The notes below the pieces were generated by a model. It saw nothing but the letters and a program-made list of their open reading frames with translations. It was not told the DNA's origin and ran no database searches. A stretch of 64,000 nucleotides of DNA from an uncultured SAR116 cluster alpha proteobacterium (GTDB lineage: Bacteria; Pseudomonadota; Alphaproteobacteria; Puniceispirillales; Marisalimonadaceae), in the NCBI GenBank assembly GCA_902623995.1, contig CACNWE010000007.1, positions 1 to 64,000 on the forward strand. The letters are read 5' to 3'. The translations under genes were made by a program, and so were the position numbers. Shown piece after piece: positions 19,193 to 26,705 of the stretch (position 1 is its first letter; each line of letters opens with the position of its first letter).

Positions 19193-19743
19193 TCCATAAC
19201 ATATATAAATTTTTTTAACAATTCTTCTGCTAATTTTTTGTTAAACACCTTTGGCACTTTGAAAATTGCTTGGCGACCAAAATTTTCATAAACTTCTAAA
19301 ACTTCTTCTACAACATGATAGTGTGGTCTATTCATATAGTCGTCAAAAATTAATACACTACCCTCTTTTGCGTTCATGAGACTAAATAAAAAAGAAGCTA
19401 CACGAAACCTACCATCAATTAAAACTACATCAGCTTTAAGCTTAAAATTCCACATACAACTAATATAATCAATAAAATTTTTTCTATATTCATAAGTTTT
19501 TGGTCGACCCCAATTCTCTATATCTCCAAGATTAATCCAGTGTATGTCTATTCTTTGTTTTCTGTTAGTTATATCAACTTTACTAATCCATTTTTTGTCT
19601 GTATCTACTGATATTACTCTAGATGATGTATTTTCCAACACCCAAGTAGTTGAGTCACCTACACCATATTCAAAGTAAATATCACACTTTTTTAAGTATT
19701 TTTTGAAAAGAAGATCATCGCCATCAAAAAGAGTTTTTTTCAT
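19189..19743 (-). CDS. Methyltransferase-like protein of unknown substrate
   Basis: A 184-aa protein that looks like a class I SAM-methyltransferase fold: FEYGVGDSTTWVLE (glycine-rich motif I-like loop), RVISVDTDKKW (acidic residue ending strand 2), and KADVVLIDGRFRVASFL (motif like O-methyltransferases and class I families with DG at strand 4). No closer assignment is possible. It lies in a short leftward group of glycan- or lipid-like modification genes next to lptD, which weakly suggests envelope modification. Confidence 0.6.
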   Translation of the reverse strand: MKKTLFDGDDLLFKKYLKKCDIYFEYGVGDSTTWVLENTSSRVISVDTDKKWISKVDITNRKQRIDIHWINLGDIENWGRPKTYEYRKNFIDYISCMWNFKLKADVVLIDGRFRVASFLFSLMNAKEGSVLIFDDYMNRPHYHVVEEVLEVYENFGRQAIFKVPKVFNKKLAEELLKKFIYVMD

Positions 19744-19761
19744 CCTTTGATTTTTTTTCCA

Positions 19762-19896
19762 TTATTTATTTAAATCTCTTAGAATTGCAAAAAAATTGAA
19801 CCAATAAAAACGAAGTTTACCCAAAACAGTTTTATTCATTTTTAATTTGTTATATTTTTCAATACCACAAGAGGTTTTTATTCTTAATTTTTTCAT
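19762..19896 (-). CDS. Small hypothetical ORF (44 aa), possible gene remnant
   Basis: In the gap between the two methyltransferase-like genes a 44-codon frame begins at the ATG at 19894-19896 and ends at the TAA at 19762-19764. It encodes a basic peptide with the aromatic stretch LRFYWFNFFAILRDL. It has no clear ribosome binding site and no recognised family. It could be the C-terminal remnant of a decayed gene or a genuine small protein; support is weak. Confidence 0.25.
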   Translation of the reverse strand: MKKLRIKTSCGIEKYNKLKMNKTVLGKLRFYWFNFFAILRDLNK

Positions 19897-19952
19897 CAAA
19901 CTAATCATAAAATTTGAAAGATAATTAATAACACATACAAGTTAATTTTAAA

Positions 19953-20588
19953 TTATTTTTTATAAAAAAGAACTATATTTTCTGATGGGAAAAAAACCTT
20001 CCAGTTTCTTTGAAACGCAATATACTGAAAAGTTTCTTTTTTATAAAAAACAACATGAGTTGGATCTCTTCTATAATACCAGTTTTCAAAAAGGTCATCC
20101 TTTGGTAGAAACGTAGTCATTACACCAAACCAAGAGTTATTATCTAGAAGATTATTAATTTTATCAAATTCATCATAAGGATTGAAAAAGTGTTCAACGA
20201 CCTCAGAACAAGTAATAAACTTATACTTTTTTAATAAAACATCTTTATTAGGAAAAAAAAATGGATCATATAATTCTATTTTAAATCCATAACTCTTAAA
20301 TATATCTGCTAAAGCAGGAGCAAACCCACAACCATAATCTAAACCTATATCACTATTTGAAATTTTATCTTTAATTGGTTCAAATAATTTTAAGAGAAAA
20401 TTTTTGTAGTTTGGATCTTTTATTGAATTATTATGTTTTAAATAATTTTTTTTCTCAGAATTATTCGAAATGTAATTTTTGGGATCTAAAAGCTTTGAAC
20501 CACAAACGTTGCATCCCCAATAAATTGATTTTTCTTGTTTTAAAAAAATTTTAAGATTAGAACTTTTGCATACTTTACATTTATTCAT
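19953..20588 (-). CDS. Class I SAM-dependent methyltransferase with N-terminal zinc ribbon
   Basis: A 211-aa protein. The N-terminal CKVCKSSNL ... WGCNVCGS has two CxxC pairs forming a zinc-ribbon, common in methyltransferases of the Methyltransf_23/sugar C-methyltransferase type. Motif I is DIGLDYGCGFAPALADIF (about residue 80), followed by acidic IELYDPFF and the FITCSEVVEHF post-I region. The PTHVVFYKKETFQYIA segment also matches this group. Likely an envelope-sugar or small-molecule methyltransferase; the substrate is unknown. Confidence 0.8.
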   Translation of the reverse strand: MNKCKVCKSSNLKIFLKQEKSIYWGCNVCGSKLLDPKNYISNNSEKKNYLKHNNSIKDPNYKNFLLKLFEPIKDKISNSDIGLDYGCGFAPALADIFKSYGFKIELYDPFFFPNKDVLLKKYKFITCSEVVEHFFNPYDEFDKINNLLDNNSWFGVMTTFLPKDDLFENWYYRRDPTHVVFYKKETFQYIAFQRNWKVFFPSENIVLFYKK

Positions 20589-20669
20589 AAAAAATACTTT
20601 TCGAAAACTATAAATAAAATATTATATTATATAATAAATTAAATTTATTATAAATAACGCGTATGGATA

Positions 20670-21152
20670 ATGAATTTTTTAAATTATTTTAATTTTAAAA
20701 ATCGTAATCACAAACTAATTATTCTTTTGAGTATTTTAGGTTTGTTGCCTTTTATCTTTGGATTAATGGATCTATTTTTAAATAAAGATAATTTATTTTT
20801 TGTAATTAATTTACCAAAATATTATGGCTCAATTATTTTGACATTTTTAGGTGCTGTATATTGGGGAATTATTCTAAATGATAGTAATAAGAATTTAATA
20901 ACTGAAAAAGTTAAAACATTCATCATATGCTGGTCAATTATTCCAGCTTTATGTAGTGGATTAATTTTAATTTTCAATCACAACATAACTATAATCATTT
21001 TAGCTTTATGCTTTATTATTGTTCAGTTTGTAGATGAGTTTATTTTAAAATTTTTTAAATTTCCTAATTGGTATTTGTTTTTGAGACGATCATTAACTAT
21101 ATCAGTTACATCTATTTTAATATTTTCTTTTTTTTTAGTTAGAAAAATTTGA
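20670..21152 (+). CDS. DUF3429 family membrane protein
   Basis: A 160-aa protein with four to five hydrophobic helices and the DUF3429 hallmarks GSIILTFLGAVYWG and FPNWYLFLRRSLT. Function is unknown. In many alphaproteobacteria DUF3429 genes accompany photolyase or cryptochrome genes; here the photolyase-like gene follows after 4 bases, so the two are probably an operon. A role in the membrane connected to light or oxidative response is only an inference. Confidence 0.8.
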   Translation: MNFLNYFNFKNRNHKLIILLSILGLLPFIFGLMDLFLNKDNLFFVINLPKYYGSIILTFLGAVYWGIILNDSNKNLITEKVKTFIICWSIIPALCSGLILIFNHNITIIILALCFIIVQFVDEFILKFFKFPNWYLFLRRSLTISVTSILIFSFFLVRKI

Positions 21153-21156
21153 TTAC

Positions 21157-22305
21157 ATGAAAATGTTTCCTACAAAAAAATCTCAGCTAATTGAAAATCT
21201 AATTAAATTTAGTGCAAAGGAACTATCTAGTTATTCAAAAAGAAGAAATTATGATCTAGGACCTCCTCATAAAAATGTTTCTAAACTCTCTCCTTATTTA
21301 AGAACAAGATTTATAACTGAAGAAGAAGTTTTAAAAATTTCAGTTAGCAATAATAATAATAAAAATATTGAAAAATTTATTGAAGAAATTTTCTGGAGAA
21401 CTTATTGGAGAGGTTGGTTAGAATCACATCCTTGGATCTATCATGAATATTTAGATAATAATAAACATCAACCCTTGCCAATGAGAACAGGAATAAAATG
21501 TTTTGATAATTGGAAAGAAGAATTAATTGACACTGGATATTTGCACAATCATTCTAGAATGTGGTTTGCTAGTATCTGGATTTTTACTTTAGGTTATAGC
21601 TGGCAATCCGGAGCAGAATTTTTTAAAAGAAATTTACTTGATTTTTGTCCTGCTGCAAATACATTAGGATGGAGATGGGTAGCAGGTTTGCAAACAATCA
21701 ATAAGCCATATTTGGCAAAGGCAGATAACATAAACTACTTTACAAATGGTAGATTTAATCCCGTTGGCCAACTCAATGAAATGGTCAATTTAAATTATAT
21801 TGAACAGAATAATTATCGCGTATTACCATGCATAAACCCTGAAAAAATCGAATTTAAAAATTTTGATAACTTAGGAATAATTTTAAATAGAAATGATTTA
21901 TCTCTTAATAATATCTTTAAAATTAAAAAAATGACTTATGAATGTTGTGTTTATTCAACTGAGCATGAGAATAAATTGGTAAATGAATTTAACAAAAATA
22001 TCATTCAAGATGTTTTAAATAACAATAAAAATTTTGAAATCACTAAAGATTATAATCAAATTATTGATTGGTTAACTAATAAAAAAATCAAAAATTTAGT
22101 TTTACCCTACGAAACTGTTGGAAATAAAATCTTTAACACTGAAAAATTTAAAAATGAATTAAGAAAACTAAATATTCAATATCATTTTTTCTTAAGAGAT
22201 TGGGATCGTAATGCTTTCCCTTATGCTACGAAAGGTTTTTTTAAATTTAAAAAAAATATCCCAGATTTAATTAATATCTTAGATATTGGAATGAAACTAA
22301 AATGA
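21157..22305 (+). CDS. Photolyase/cryptochrome FAD-binding-domain protein
   Basis: A 382-aa protein whose N-terminal part is the helical FAD-binding domain of photolyases: IFWRTYWRGWLESHP (about 88-102), HNHSRMWFASIW, GAEFFKRNLLDFCPAANTLG and WRWVAGLQTINKPYLA (FAD contacts). The usual N-terminal antenna-binding Rossmann domain is missing. Instead a C-terminal section (about 235-382) with LVLPYETVG, YHFFLRDWDRNAFPYATKG and KGFFKFKKN looks like an alpha/beta domain. It may repair DNA or sense light. It follows the DUF3429 gene by 4 bases. Confidence 0.78.
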   Translation: MKMFPTKKSQLIENLIKFSAKELSSYSKRRNYDLGPPHKNVSKLSPYLRTRFITEEEVLKISVSNNNNKNIEKFIEEIFWRTYWRGWLESHPWIYHEYLDNNKHQPLPMRTGIKCFDNWKEELIDTGYLHNHSRMWFASIWIFTLGYSWQSGAEFFKRNLLDFCPAANTLGWRWVAGLQTINKPYLAKADNINYFTNGRFNPVGQLNEMVNLNYIEQNNYRVLPCINPEKIEFKNFDNLGIILNRNDLSLNNIFKIKKMTYECCVYSTEHENKLVNEFNKNIIQDVLNNNKNFEITKDYNQIIDWLTNKKIKNLVLPYETVGNKIFNTEKFKNELRKLNIQYHFFLRDWDRNAFPYATKGFFKFKKNIPDLINILDIGMKLK

Positions 22306-22332
22306 TCTTAAGTCAAACAATATTTCTTTGGG

Positions 22333-22368
22333 TTGACATGTTAATTTAAATACATAATATGTATTATT
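22333..22368 (+). promoter_or_regulatory. Promoter and overlapping palindrome of the XRE regulator
   Basis: TTGACA at 22333-22338 and TAATAT at 22355-22360, separated by 16 bases, form a good sigma-70 promoter. A perfect inverted repeat AATACATA-A-TATGTATT (22349-22365) covers the -10. The coding start is at 22369, only about 2 bases after the expected transcription start, so the mRNA may be leaderless. The palindrome is a candidate autoregulatory operator. Confidence 0.6.
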
Positions 22369-22779
22369 ATGAATTATATTAAAAATATTACTAACCCTCT
22401 TGAAAGAAGAAGACTTCAAATAGGATACAGTCAAAAAGAAATATCTAAACTTCTTGGTATAACCCAATCTCAGTATTCTAGAATTGAAAAAGGTGATACG
22501 GATCCAAACAAACATTTAAAAAAATTATCAAAGATCTTTAATTGTGAACCAAATGAAGTTTTTCATGGCAAAATATTAAGAGAAATAGAAGACGATTTTT
22601 TAAATGATCCAACTAATACTTTTCATAGAATATTTCATGAAAGAAAACCTGGATATGTAAATTTAAAAATAAAAGGATGGTTCACAAAGAGGCAAATTAT
22701 AGATAATTACGAAATGCTCATAAAAGAATTAGATGATTGGAAAGTCAATGAAGATGGAATTAGATGGAAATATAAATAA
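22369..22779 (+). CDS. XRE-family transcriptional regulator
   Basis: A 136-aa protein with an N-terminal Cro/cI-type HTH (about residues 10-62): ERRRLQIGYSQKEISKLLG and ITQSQYSRIEKGDTDP are the helix-turn-helix pattern. The C-terminal 70 residues (RKPGYVNLKIKGWFTKRQII) match nothing I recognise and may sense a ligand or dimerise. No Shine-Dalgarno precedes the ATG, and the promoter almost abuts it. It marks the left side of the accessory island and has no clear partner gene. Confidence 0.85.
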   Translation: MNYIKNITNPLERRRLQIGYSQKEISKLLGITQSQYSRIEKGDTDPNKHLKKLSKIFNCEPNEVFHGKILREIEDDFLNDPTNTFHRIFHERKPGYVNLKIKGWFTKRQIIDNYEMLIKELDDWKVNEDGIRWKYK

Positions 22780-23169
22780 TAAAGATAATTTTGAGTAAAT
22801 ATCTGAAAAAAATTAAAAGAAATCAAACTAGAATTTCCAGATCTTACACAAAATTATACAATCAATTATTATAAAAAAATAGAATAGTCAATGAATGAAA
22901 ATACTAGTGTGTTTGAAATCAATGAAATAATGTTTAGAAATGTGAACTCTGTTAGTAAAGTAATAGAAAATGTAGTTAAAACTGAAATAAATATTAAGTA
23001 ATTTTGTCAAAACATTTAATACTTAATTATTTAAAAATACTCTATGGCCAAAATATTCAACATAACAGTATCATAATTACTCATATTTTAAATATAATAA
23101 ACAGAGCTAACAATTAACATTAGCCAGAAAAAAGTTTCAATACTCACTACTTTATAAAAAAAATTTGTT
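22780..23169. other. Intergenic stretch without supported gene
   Basis: About 390 bases of AT-rich sequence. It holds only very short frames, such as a 36-codon frame at 22891-23001 on the plus strand, with no recognisable domain. It is probably eroded accessory DNA at the left side of the glmS island. No terminator hairpin or RNA gene is evident. Confidence 0.4.
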
Positions 23170-23318
23170 TCATTTCTTATTTTCATTTTTATTAATACAG
23201 TTCAAAAATAACTCAACGGAAGTCTGATTAACATATTCTTCACATTTTTTAAATGAATTTAATAGAAGTTTTTTTTCAATGAGTTTTTTTTTATGTTGAT
23301 CATAATTGAATTTTTTTT
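23170..23318 (-). pseudogene. Truncated copy of the secreted protein gene at 30343-30843
   Basis: The minus-strand frame reads EKKFNYDQHKKKLIEKKL and continues to ELFLNC before diverging and stopping at 23170. It is nearly identical to residues about 22-62 of the protein encoded at 30343-30843, and the DNA is identical for roughly 68 bases (about 23238-23305). The start codon and signal peptide are absent: a stop lies just upstream in this frame. It is a partial duplicate, same strand as the full copy. Confidence 0.8.
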
Positions 23319-23321
23319 CAT

Positions 23322-23825
23322 TTATATTTTATTTTTATTAGGTTTGTTATCATAAATATTTTGATAATTTTCAGATAATCTATTCATTTCATTAAAAAAT
23401 TCAATTTCTGAAAACGGCTGACACTTTCTAGTGTTATATTTTTCTGTTTTTGTAATATTCATTTTGCTTAAAATTAATGTCTTTCTATCTAAAGAATAAG
23501 CGTAAATATTTAAACTATCTTTATAGGTCCATTTAATTTTATTTTCATCAGACAAAAATCTTTTTTTCTTTCGAAGAGTTGTTTGGATATTCTCACCTAC
23601 CATAATTTTATCACCAATTTTTCTTATATAATATATAGCTACTTTATTAATTTTAAAATGAAATCCAATTTCTGTTGGAATATTATTTGGCATATATGAT
23701 GAAGGGTCTAAATGTTCTAACTTACAATCTAAACACTTACAAACAATTCCTTTGCCATCTACACTTCCAAAAGATGGAAAAGACTGTATTAAAAGTATCA
23801 AAGTTATTATAAAAAGATTTTTCAT
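23322..23825 (-). CDS. Secreted hypothetical protein
   Basis: A 167-aa protein with a clear signal peptide (MKNLFIITLILLIQSFPSFG) and three close cysteines at the mature N-terminus (CKCLDC), plus one near the C-terminus (RKCQPF). The leader resembles that of the protein at 30343-30843 (both contain LxLQSFP/IQSFP), which suggests a related or recombined family. No domain is recognised. It begins 2 bases after the stop of a decayed gene (23828-24028) and ends where the truncated duplicate begins. Confidence 0.6.
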   Translation of the reverse strand: MKNLFIITLILLIQSFPSFGSVDGKGIVCKCLDCKLEHLDPSSYMPNNIPTEIGFHFKINKVAIYYIRKIGDKIMVGENIQTTLRKKKRFLSDENKIKWTYKDSLNIYAYSLDRKTLILSKMNITKTEKYNTRKCQPFSEIEFFNEMNRLSENYQNIYDNKPNKNKI

Positions 23826-23827
23826 TA

Positions 23828-24028
23828 TTAAATTCTCAAAATTTTTTCTGACCTAATTACTAAATGTTCTTTTAAATTAATTATTTTATAATCTTTTACT
23901 TTTTTCAATCTTTTTAAATAATTTTGTCTATTCAAATCAACTAACTATGATGTACATTCTAATCCACTAAATATTATATTGTTATTACTATTTAAGAAGT
24001 TTGGAATTCTTTTAGTGCCAAATCCCAT
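23828..24028 (-). pseudogene. Decayed gene fragment with internal stop
   Basis: Minus-strand reading from an ATG at 24028 gives MGFGTKRIPNFLNS, continues to FSGLECTS, meets a TAG at 23945-23947, and stays in frame with LVDLNRQNYLKRLKKVKDY until a TAA at 23828. The composition before and after the stop looks like one protein. The remnant ends 2 bases before the start of the secreted protein gene, like an old operon. The family is not recognised. Confidence 0.45.
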
Positions 24029-24157
24029 ATCGTATTGTGATTGGAAAAGTTTCAATTTAATTCTCTTTGGGATTTAAGTTTGCAGATAATTCTTAGTTTC
24101 GATTTATACGTTAAACTTAATTGATTTAGGAAATAATAAAAGTATATAAAATCAATT

Positions 24158-24198
24158 GCTTATTCGACAGTCTTTGAACTGGGTTGAATACGGATTTA
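24158..24198. repeat. glmS-end-like repeat remnants
   Basis: On the minus strand, 24158-24176 reads AAGACTGTCGAATAAG, close to the last bases of glmS (TGACTGTGGAATAG). Immediately beside it on the plus strand is a weaker copy with GAATACGGATTTA. These lie just beyond the 3' end of the gene at 24221-24652. Confidence 0.4.
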
Positions 24199-24220
24199 AA
24201 CTGATACAATACTTTTTACA

Positions 24221-24652
24221 TCAATACTCTAATATATAAATCGCTCCTTCAAAGACATAATAACCTTTATTAGAATTATTTTGAGTAATAAAAGGATACA
24301 TAACTTTTCTATCAAAACCTTTTGTTCCATTACAAGTTATTCGGTGAACAAATATTTCTTCATCTATAAAATTAACTTTTAATTTTTTAAATAAATAAAA
24401 TTCCCTATTTTTTAAAAATTCATCAGGAGTGTATGAATTATATGTTTTTGACTGTCCAGCGTAATCACAGGAATAAAAAACTCCTTTAGACCATCCTTTA
24501 TAAAAATTTTGTGTTTTACCGATTATATTCTTTGTGTCCGCAAACCATGCTTCACCTAAAAAATCCATAACTTTCCATTTTGTATCAATAAATTGTCCAA
24601 ATGCGTAAGTAACATAAAATAAAAACATAATTAGAAAAAAAACACGTTTCAT
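24221..24652 (-). CDS. Secreted hypothetical protein
   Basis: A 143-aa protein with an N-terminal signal peptide (MKRVFFLIMFLFYVTYAFGQ) and two cysteines in the mature part (YSCDYAG and RITCNG), which could form a disulfide in the periplasm. The mature region is rich in aromatic residues. No family is recognised. It is in the glmS island, flanked on both sides by decayed sequence. Confidence 0.6.
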   Translation of the reverse strand: MKRVFFLIMFLFYVTYAFGQFIDTKWKVMDFLGEAWFADTKNIIGKTQNFYKGWSKGVFYSCDYAGQSKTYNSYTPDEFLKNREFYLFKKLKVNFIDEEIFVHRITCNGTKGFDRKVMYPFITQNNSNKGYYVFEGAIYILEY

Positions 24653-24702
24653 AAAATTCTCTACTTATTAATCAAAATGCTAATTGTAAAAGTAACATAA
24701 CT

Positions 24703-24870
24703 TTAATTCTTTTCCCACTTAACTTCCATAGTTCCCCACTCAAGTTCATACTCCTATTCAGAAGTTCTAGTTTCTCTTCTCTTAGACAGTACTTCTTGAG
24801 AACTGAGTTAACAGAGTTTATATTTGCAACTTGGAATACCCTTTCCCTCCTCGCCTACTCATCAATTTAT
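24703..24870 (-). pseudogene. Frameshifted fragment of a recombinase-like DNA-binding protein
   Basis: Two minus-strand frames read as one broken protein: NSVNSVLKKYCLREEKLELL in one frame, then EYELEWGTMEVKWEKN and a TAA at 24703 in another. The first part aligns by eye with VHSIVKKKRLKDEKLE of the remnant at 26287-26578. This pattern is typical of the C-terminal end of serine-recombinase-like ORFs. The rest of the gap 24653-24966 holds no other gene. Confidence 0.5.
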
Positions 24871-24944
24871 TAGTTTGGACTATAACTACAAAACACAAAA
24901 AATTAGCATATTTAGGTTCAGAGTTTTGACCACTCAAACCTAAT

Positions 24945-24967
24945 CGACGGTAACCTTCTAGGTTTCC
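24945..24967 (+). repeat. glmS-end-like repeat
   Basis: Plus-strand GACGGTAACCTTCTAGGTTT resembles the copies at 25541 (GACTGTAACAGAATAGATTT) and 27238. It lies at the 3' end of the 2H phosphoesterase gene. Similarity is partial and was judged by eye. Confidence 0.4.
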
Positions 24968-25479
24968 TATAAAACGAAAGTTTTAATTATCTTCCATGAA
25001 AACTTATCTTCATTAACATCTACTATACAAATTTTATTCAAAATAATTTTCATGTTCACATCACCCAACTCATCCTTTATTATATTTTTTTCTTTTTTTG
25101 GGAAGTTACCGTAAGTTAAACTTACATGTGGTGAAAATGAAGTAAATTGATTTTCTTGCAAGGAACCCCGCAAATCATTTCTAAAATTTATCAAAGTAGA
25201 GGATTTTTTAATTTCGATAAAAAAAGAAGTAAAAAAATTGTTACTTGTCATATATCTTTTAGCAAAAATTTCTATTGGTTTCCGGTTTGTACATATATTT
25301 TTAATTTCGTTTATTTTGTCTTTGTCCATAGACATAAATGGACCTAATAATGTAAGGTGTATATCGAAATTTGGTCCTTTTAATTTTTCATTTACACGTG
25401 ATTTAATACTATCAAGGTAAACCATATCCCTATCTAGAAATTGACCCCAAATCCAATGTGCTTTACTAATCCTTTTCAT
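24967..25479 (-). CDS. 2H phosphoesterase (2'-5' RNA ligase/cyclic phosphodiesterase-like)
   Basis: A 170-aa protein with the two HxT/S motifs that define the 2H superfamily: H41-L-T in IHLTLLGPF and H118-V-S in SPHVSLTYG, about 77 residues apart. Such enzymes hydrolyse cyclic or 2',5'-linked phosphodiesters in RNA or nucleotides. The specific substrate is unknown. It is in the glmS island; defence-related or RNA-repair roles are possible but not shown here. Confidence 0.75.
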   Translation of the reverse strand: MKRISKAHWIWGQFLDRDMVYLDSIKSRVNEKLKGPNFDIHLTLLGPFMSMDKDKINEIKNICTNRKPIEIFAKRYMTSNNFFTSFFIEIKKSSTLINFRNDLRGSLQENQFTSFSPHVSLTYGNFPKKEKNIIKDELGDVNMKIILNKICIVDVNEDKFSWKIIKTFVL

Positions 25480-25540
25480 ACTTATAATCTTTTATATAGC
25501 TTTAGAAATTACAATATAAAAAAATATTTATAGGAAACCA

Positions 25541-25570
25541 TTGACTGTAACAGAATAGATTTCAAATGAC
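25541..25570 (+). repeat. glmS-end-like repeat
   Basis: Plus-strand TTGACTGTAACAGAATAG followed by ATTTCAAATGAC matches the glmS end (GTGACTGTGGAATAG then ATTTAGAACTAC) apart from a 3-base insertion and a few changes. It is inverted relative to glmS and sits at the 3' end of the 90-aa coiled-coil gene. Confidence 0.55.
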
Positions 25571-25842
25571 TATATTTTTAAATTTAATTTCTTTAATTCC
25601 TCTTTTTCCTCATCCGTGAATGTAGAAGATATTTCAGATATTTTATTATGGGTTTCTTTAAATTCTTTCATAATTTTATTTATAATTTTTATATCACTTT
25701 TTAATTTTTTTTTACTATTGATAGTAGAATTAGAAAATTCATTTTCATCTTCATCATTATTAAGTTCTACTAATTTAGTACTAAGTTCTTCAGACTTTTT
25801 TAATAATTTTTCTAATTTAATTAATTTTTTAGATACTGTCAT
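25570..25842 (-). CDS. Hypothetical coiled-coil protein
   Basis: A 90-aa, highly charged protein without signal peptide or membrane segment. Lysine, glutamate and leucine heptad-like spacing (LIKLEKLLKKSEELSTKL and MKEFKETHNKISEIS) predicts a coiled coil. The low-complexity composition means the ORF could arise by chance in AT-rich DNA, although the start and length are reasonable. No function can be offered. Confidence 0.45.
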   Translation of the reverse strand: MTVSKKLIKLEKLLKKSEELSTKLVELNNDEDENEFSNSTINSKKKLKSDIKIINKIMKEFKETHNKISEISSTFTDEEKEELKKLNLKI

Positions 25843-25873
25843 TTTTTAAAACCATGATTAAATATAATTAATA

Positions 25874-26086
25874 TTATCTCATAAATCTTTCAATATAAAG
25901 TCTTTCCCTCAAACTTATGATTTGATTATTTGTGAAACGATTTAGTCTTTGGTTGTATTTTTTAATACCCATAAAGACATCTTTTGGTGTGTATTTAGTA
26001 TTGGTTTTAAACTTTTTAATATTACTAACATTTAAAAAGTCTGTGATCTCTCTATTTGAAAAACCAATAATACAAAGGTGATTCAT
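25874..26086 (-). CDS. Recombinase-like DNA-binding fragment (paralogue of 30925-31233)
   Basis: The 70-aa ORF contains GFSNREITDFLNVSNIKKF and a basic C-terminal helix, aligned with GWSNKQITDYLNSKNFKTL of the ORF at 30925. The pattern (G-x-S-x-x-E/Q-I-x-x-x-L-N) is that of the recombinase domain following serine-recombinase catalytic domains. The same frame is open upstream to at least 26203 without an ATG and still aligns with the other copy (NLGVFRL against QLGVFNL; NKFRK against NRFRT). The true start is unclear; the gene is probably a truncated recombinase. Confidence 0.5.
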   Translation of the reverse strand: MNHLCIIGFSNREITDFLNVSNIKKFKTNTKYTPKDVFMGIKKYNQRLNRFTNNQIISLRERLYIERFMR

Positions 26087-26195
26087 TAATTCTAATCTTA
26101 ATGACCTCTTATTATTAAGTCTAAATACACCTAAATTGTTTGATTGAATTGTAAGATTGAATATAAAATAAAACTTATATTCGAATATAGTCTTC

Positions 26196-26215
26196 CGAAA
26201 TTTATTACACTGTTT
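26196..26215 (-). repeat. glmS-end-like repeat at the head of a recombinase fragment
   Basis: Minus-strand CAGTGTAATAAATTTCGGAA corresponds to glmS-end GTGGAATAGATTTAGAA and to the same codons that begin the recombinase-like ORF next to glmS. It therefore marks a second copy of the glmS-end/recombinase junction. The match is imperfect. Confidence 0.45.
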
Positions 26216-26286
26216 TGAATATTGCGTGTGGGTATACTTTTTTAAACACCGACTTTTTCTTCTGTTTTACAATCACTCAAAGATCT

Positions 26287-26578
26287 CCTCACTTAAATGT
26301 TCCATTGTATTCAGAATACCAATTCTTTGTTTATGAAACAATTACTGCTCTAAGAAAAAAAAGGAAAGACCTTTGACCAAATCGCACAGTGGTTAAACAA
26401 GAAAGGTTATCTATCTGTTCGTGGGAAGAAGTTCAAAGGTAATCATGTTCATTCAATAGTGAAGAAAAAAAGACTCAAAGATGAGAAGTTAGAACGAGTG
26501 CATACGGAGGTTCGTTCTGATTTTTATTTAGATATTTTTGATAGAACCTTAATTAATATAGAAAAAAGCGACGAATAG
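26287..26578 (+). pseudogene. Recombinase-like gene remnant with a frameshift in a poly-A run
   Basis: Plus strand: PLYSEYQFFVYETITALRKK in one frame, then, after a run of eight A (about 26355-26362), TFDQIAQWLNKKGYLSVRGK in another frame, continuing through NHVHSIVKKKRLKDEKLE to a TAG at 26576. The two parts make a sensible single protein only if the frame changes at the A-run. The IAxWLNKKG and SVRGKKF pattern is that of serine-recombinase DNA-binding domains. Divergent from the fragment at 25874. Confidence 0.6.
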
Positions 26579-26705
26579 ATTTTTTCAGATATTTTTGTTA
26601 ATCTGTAAATAGTTAGTAATGTTATGAAGTAGAAATTGTGAAAAAAATTTTCATTGAAATGGTTTTTCTAATTTGACTCGTTTTTATCAATTTTTTAATT
26701 CTTAG

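Noticed and set aside
22891-23001. A 36-codon plus-strand ORF after the XRE gene
   Set aside because: It has no recognisable motif or ribosome binding site and is surrounded by degraded sequence.
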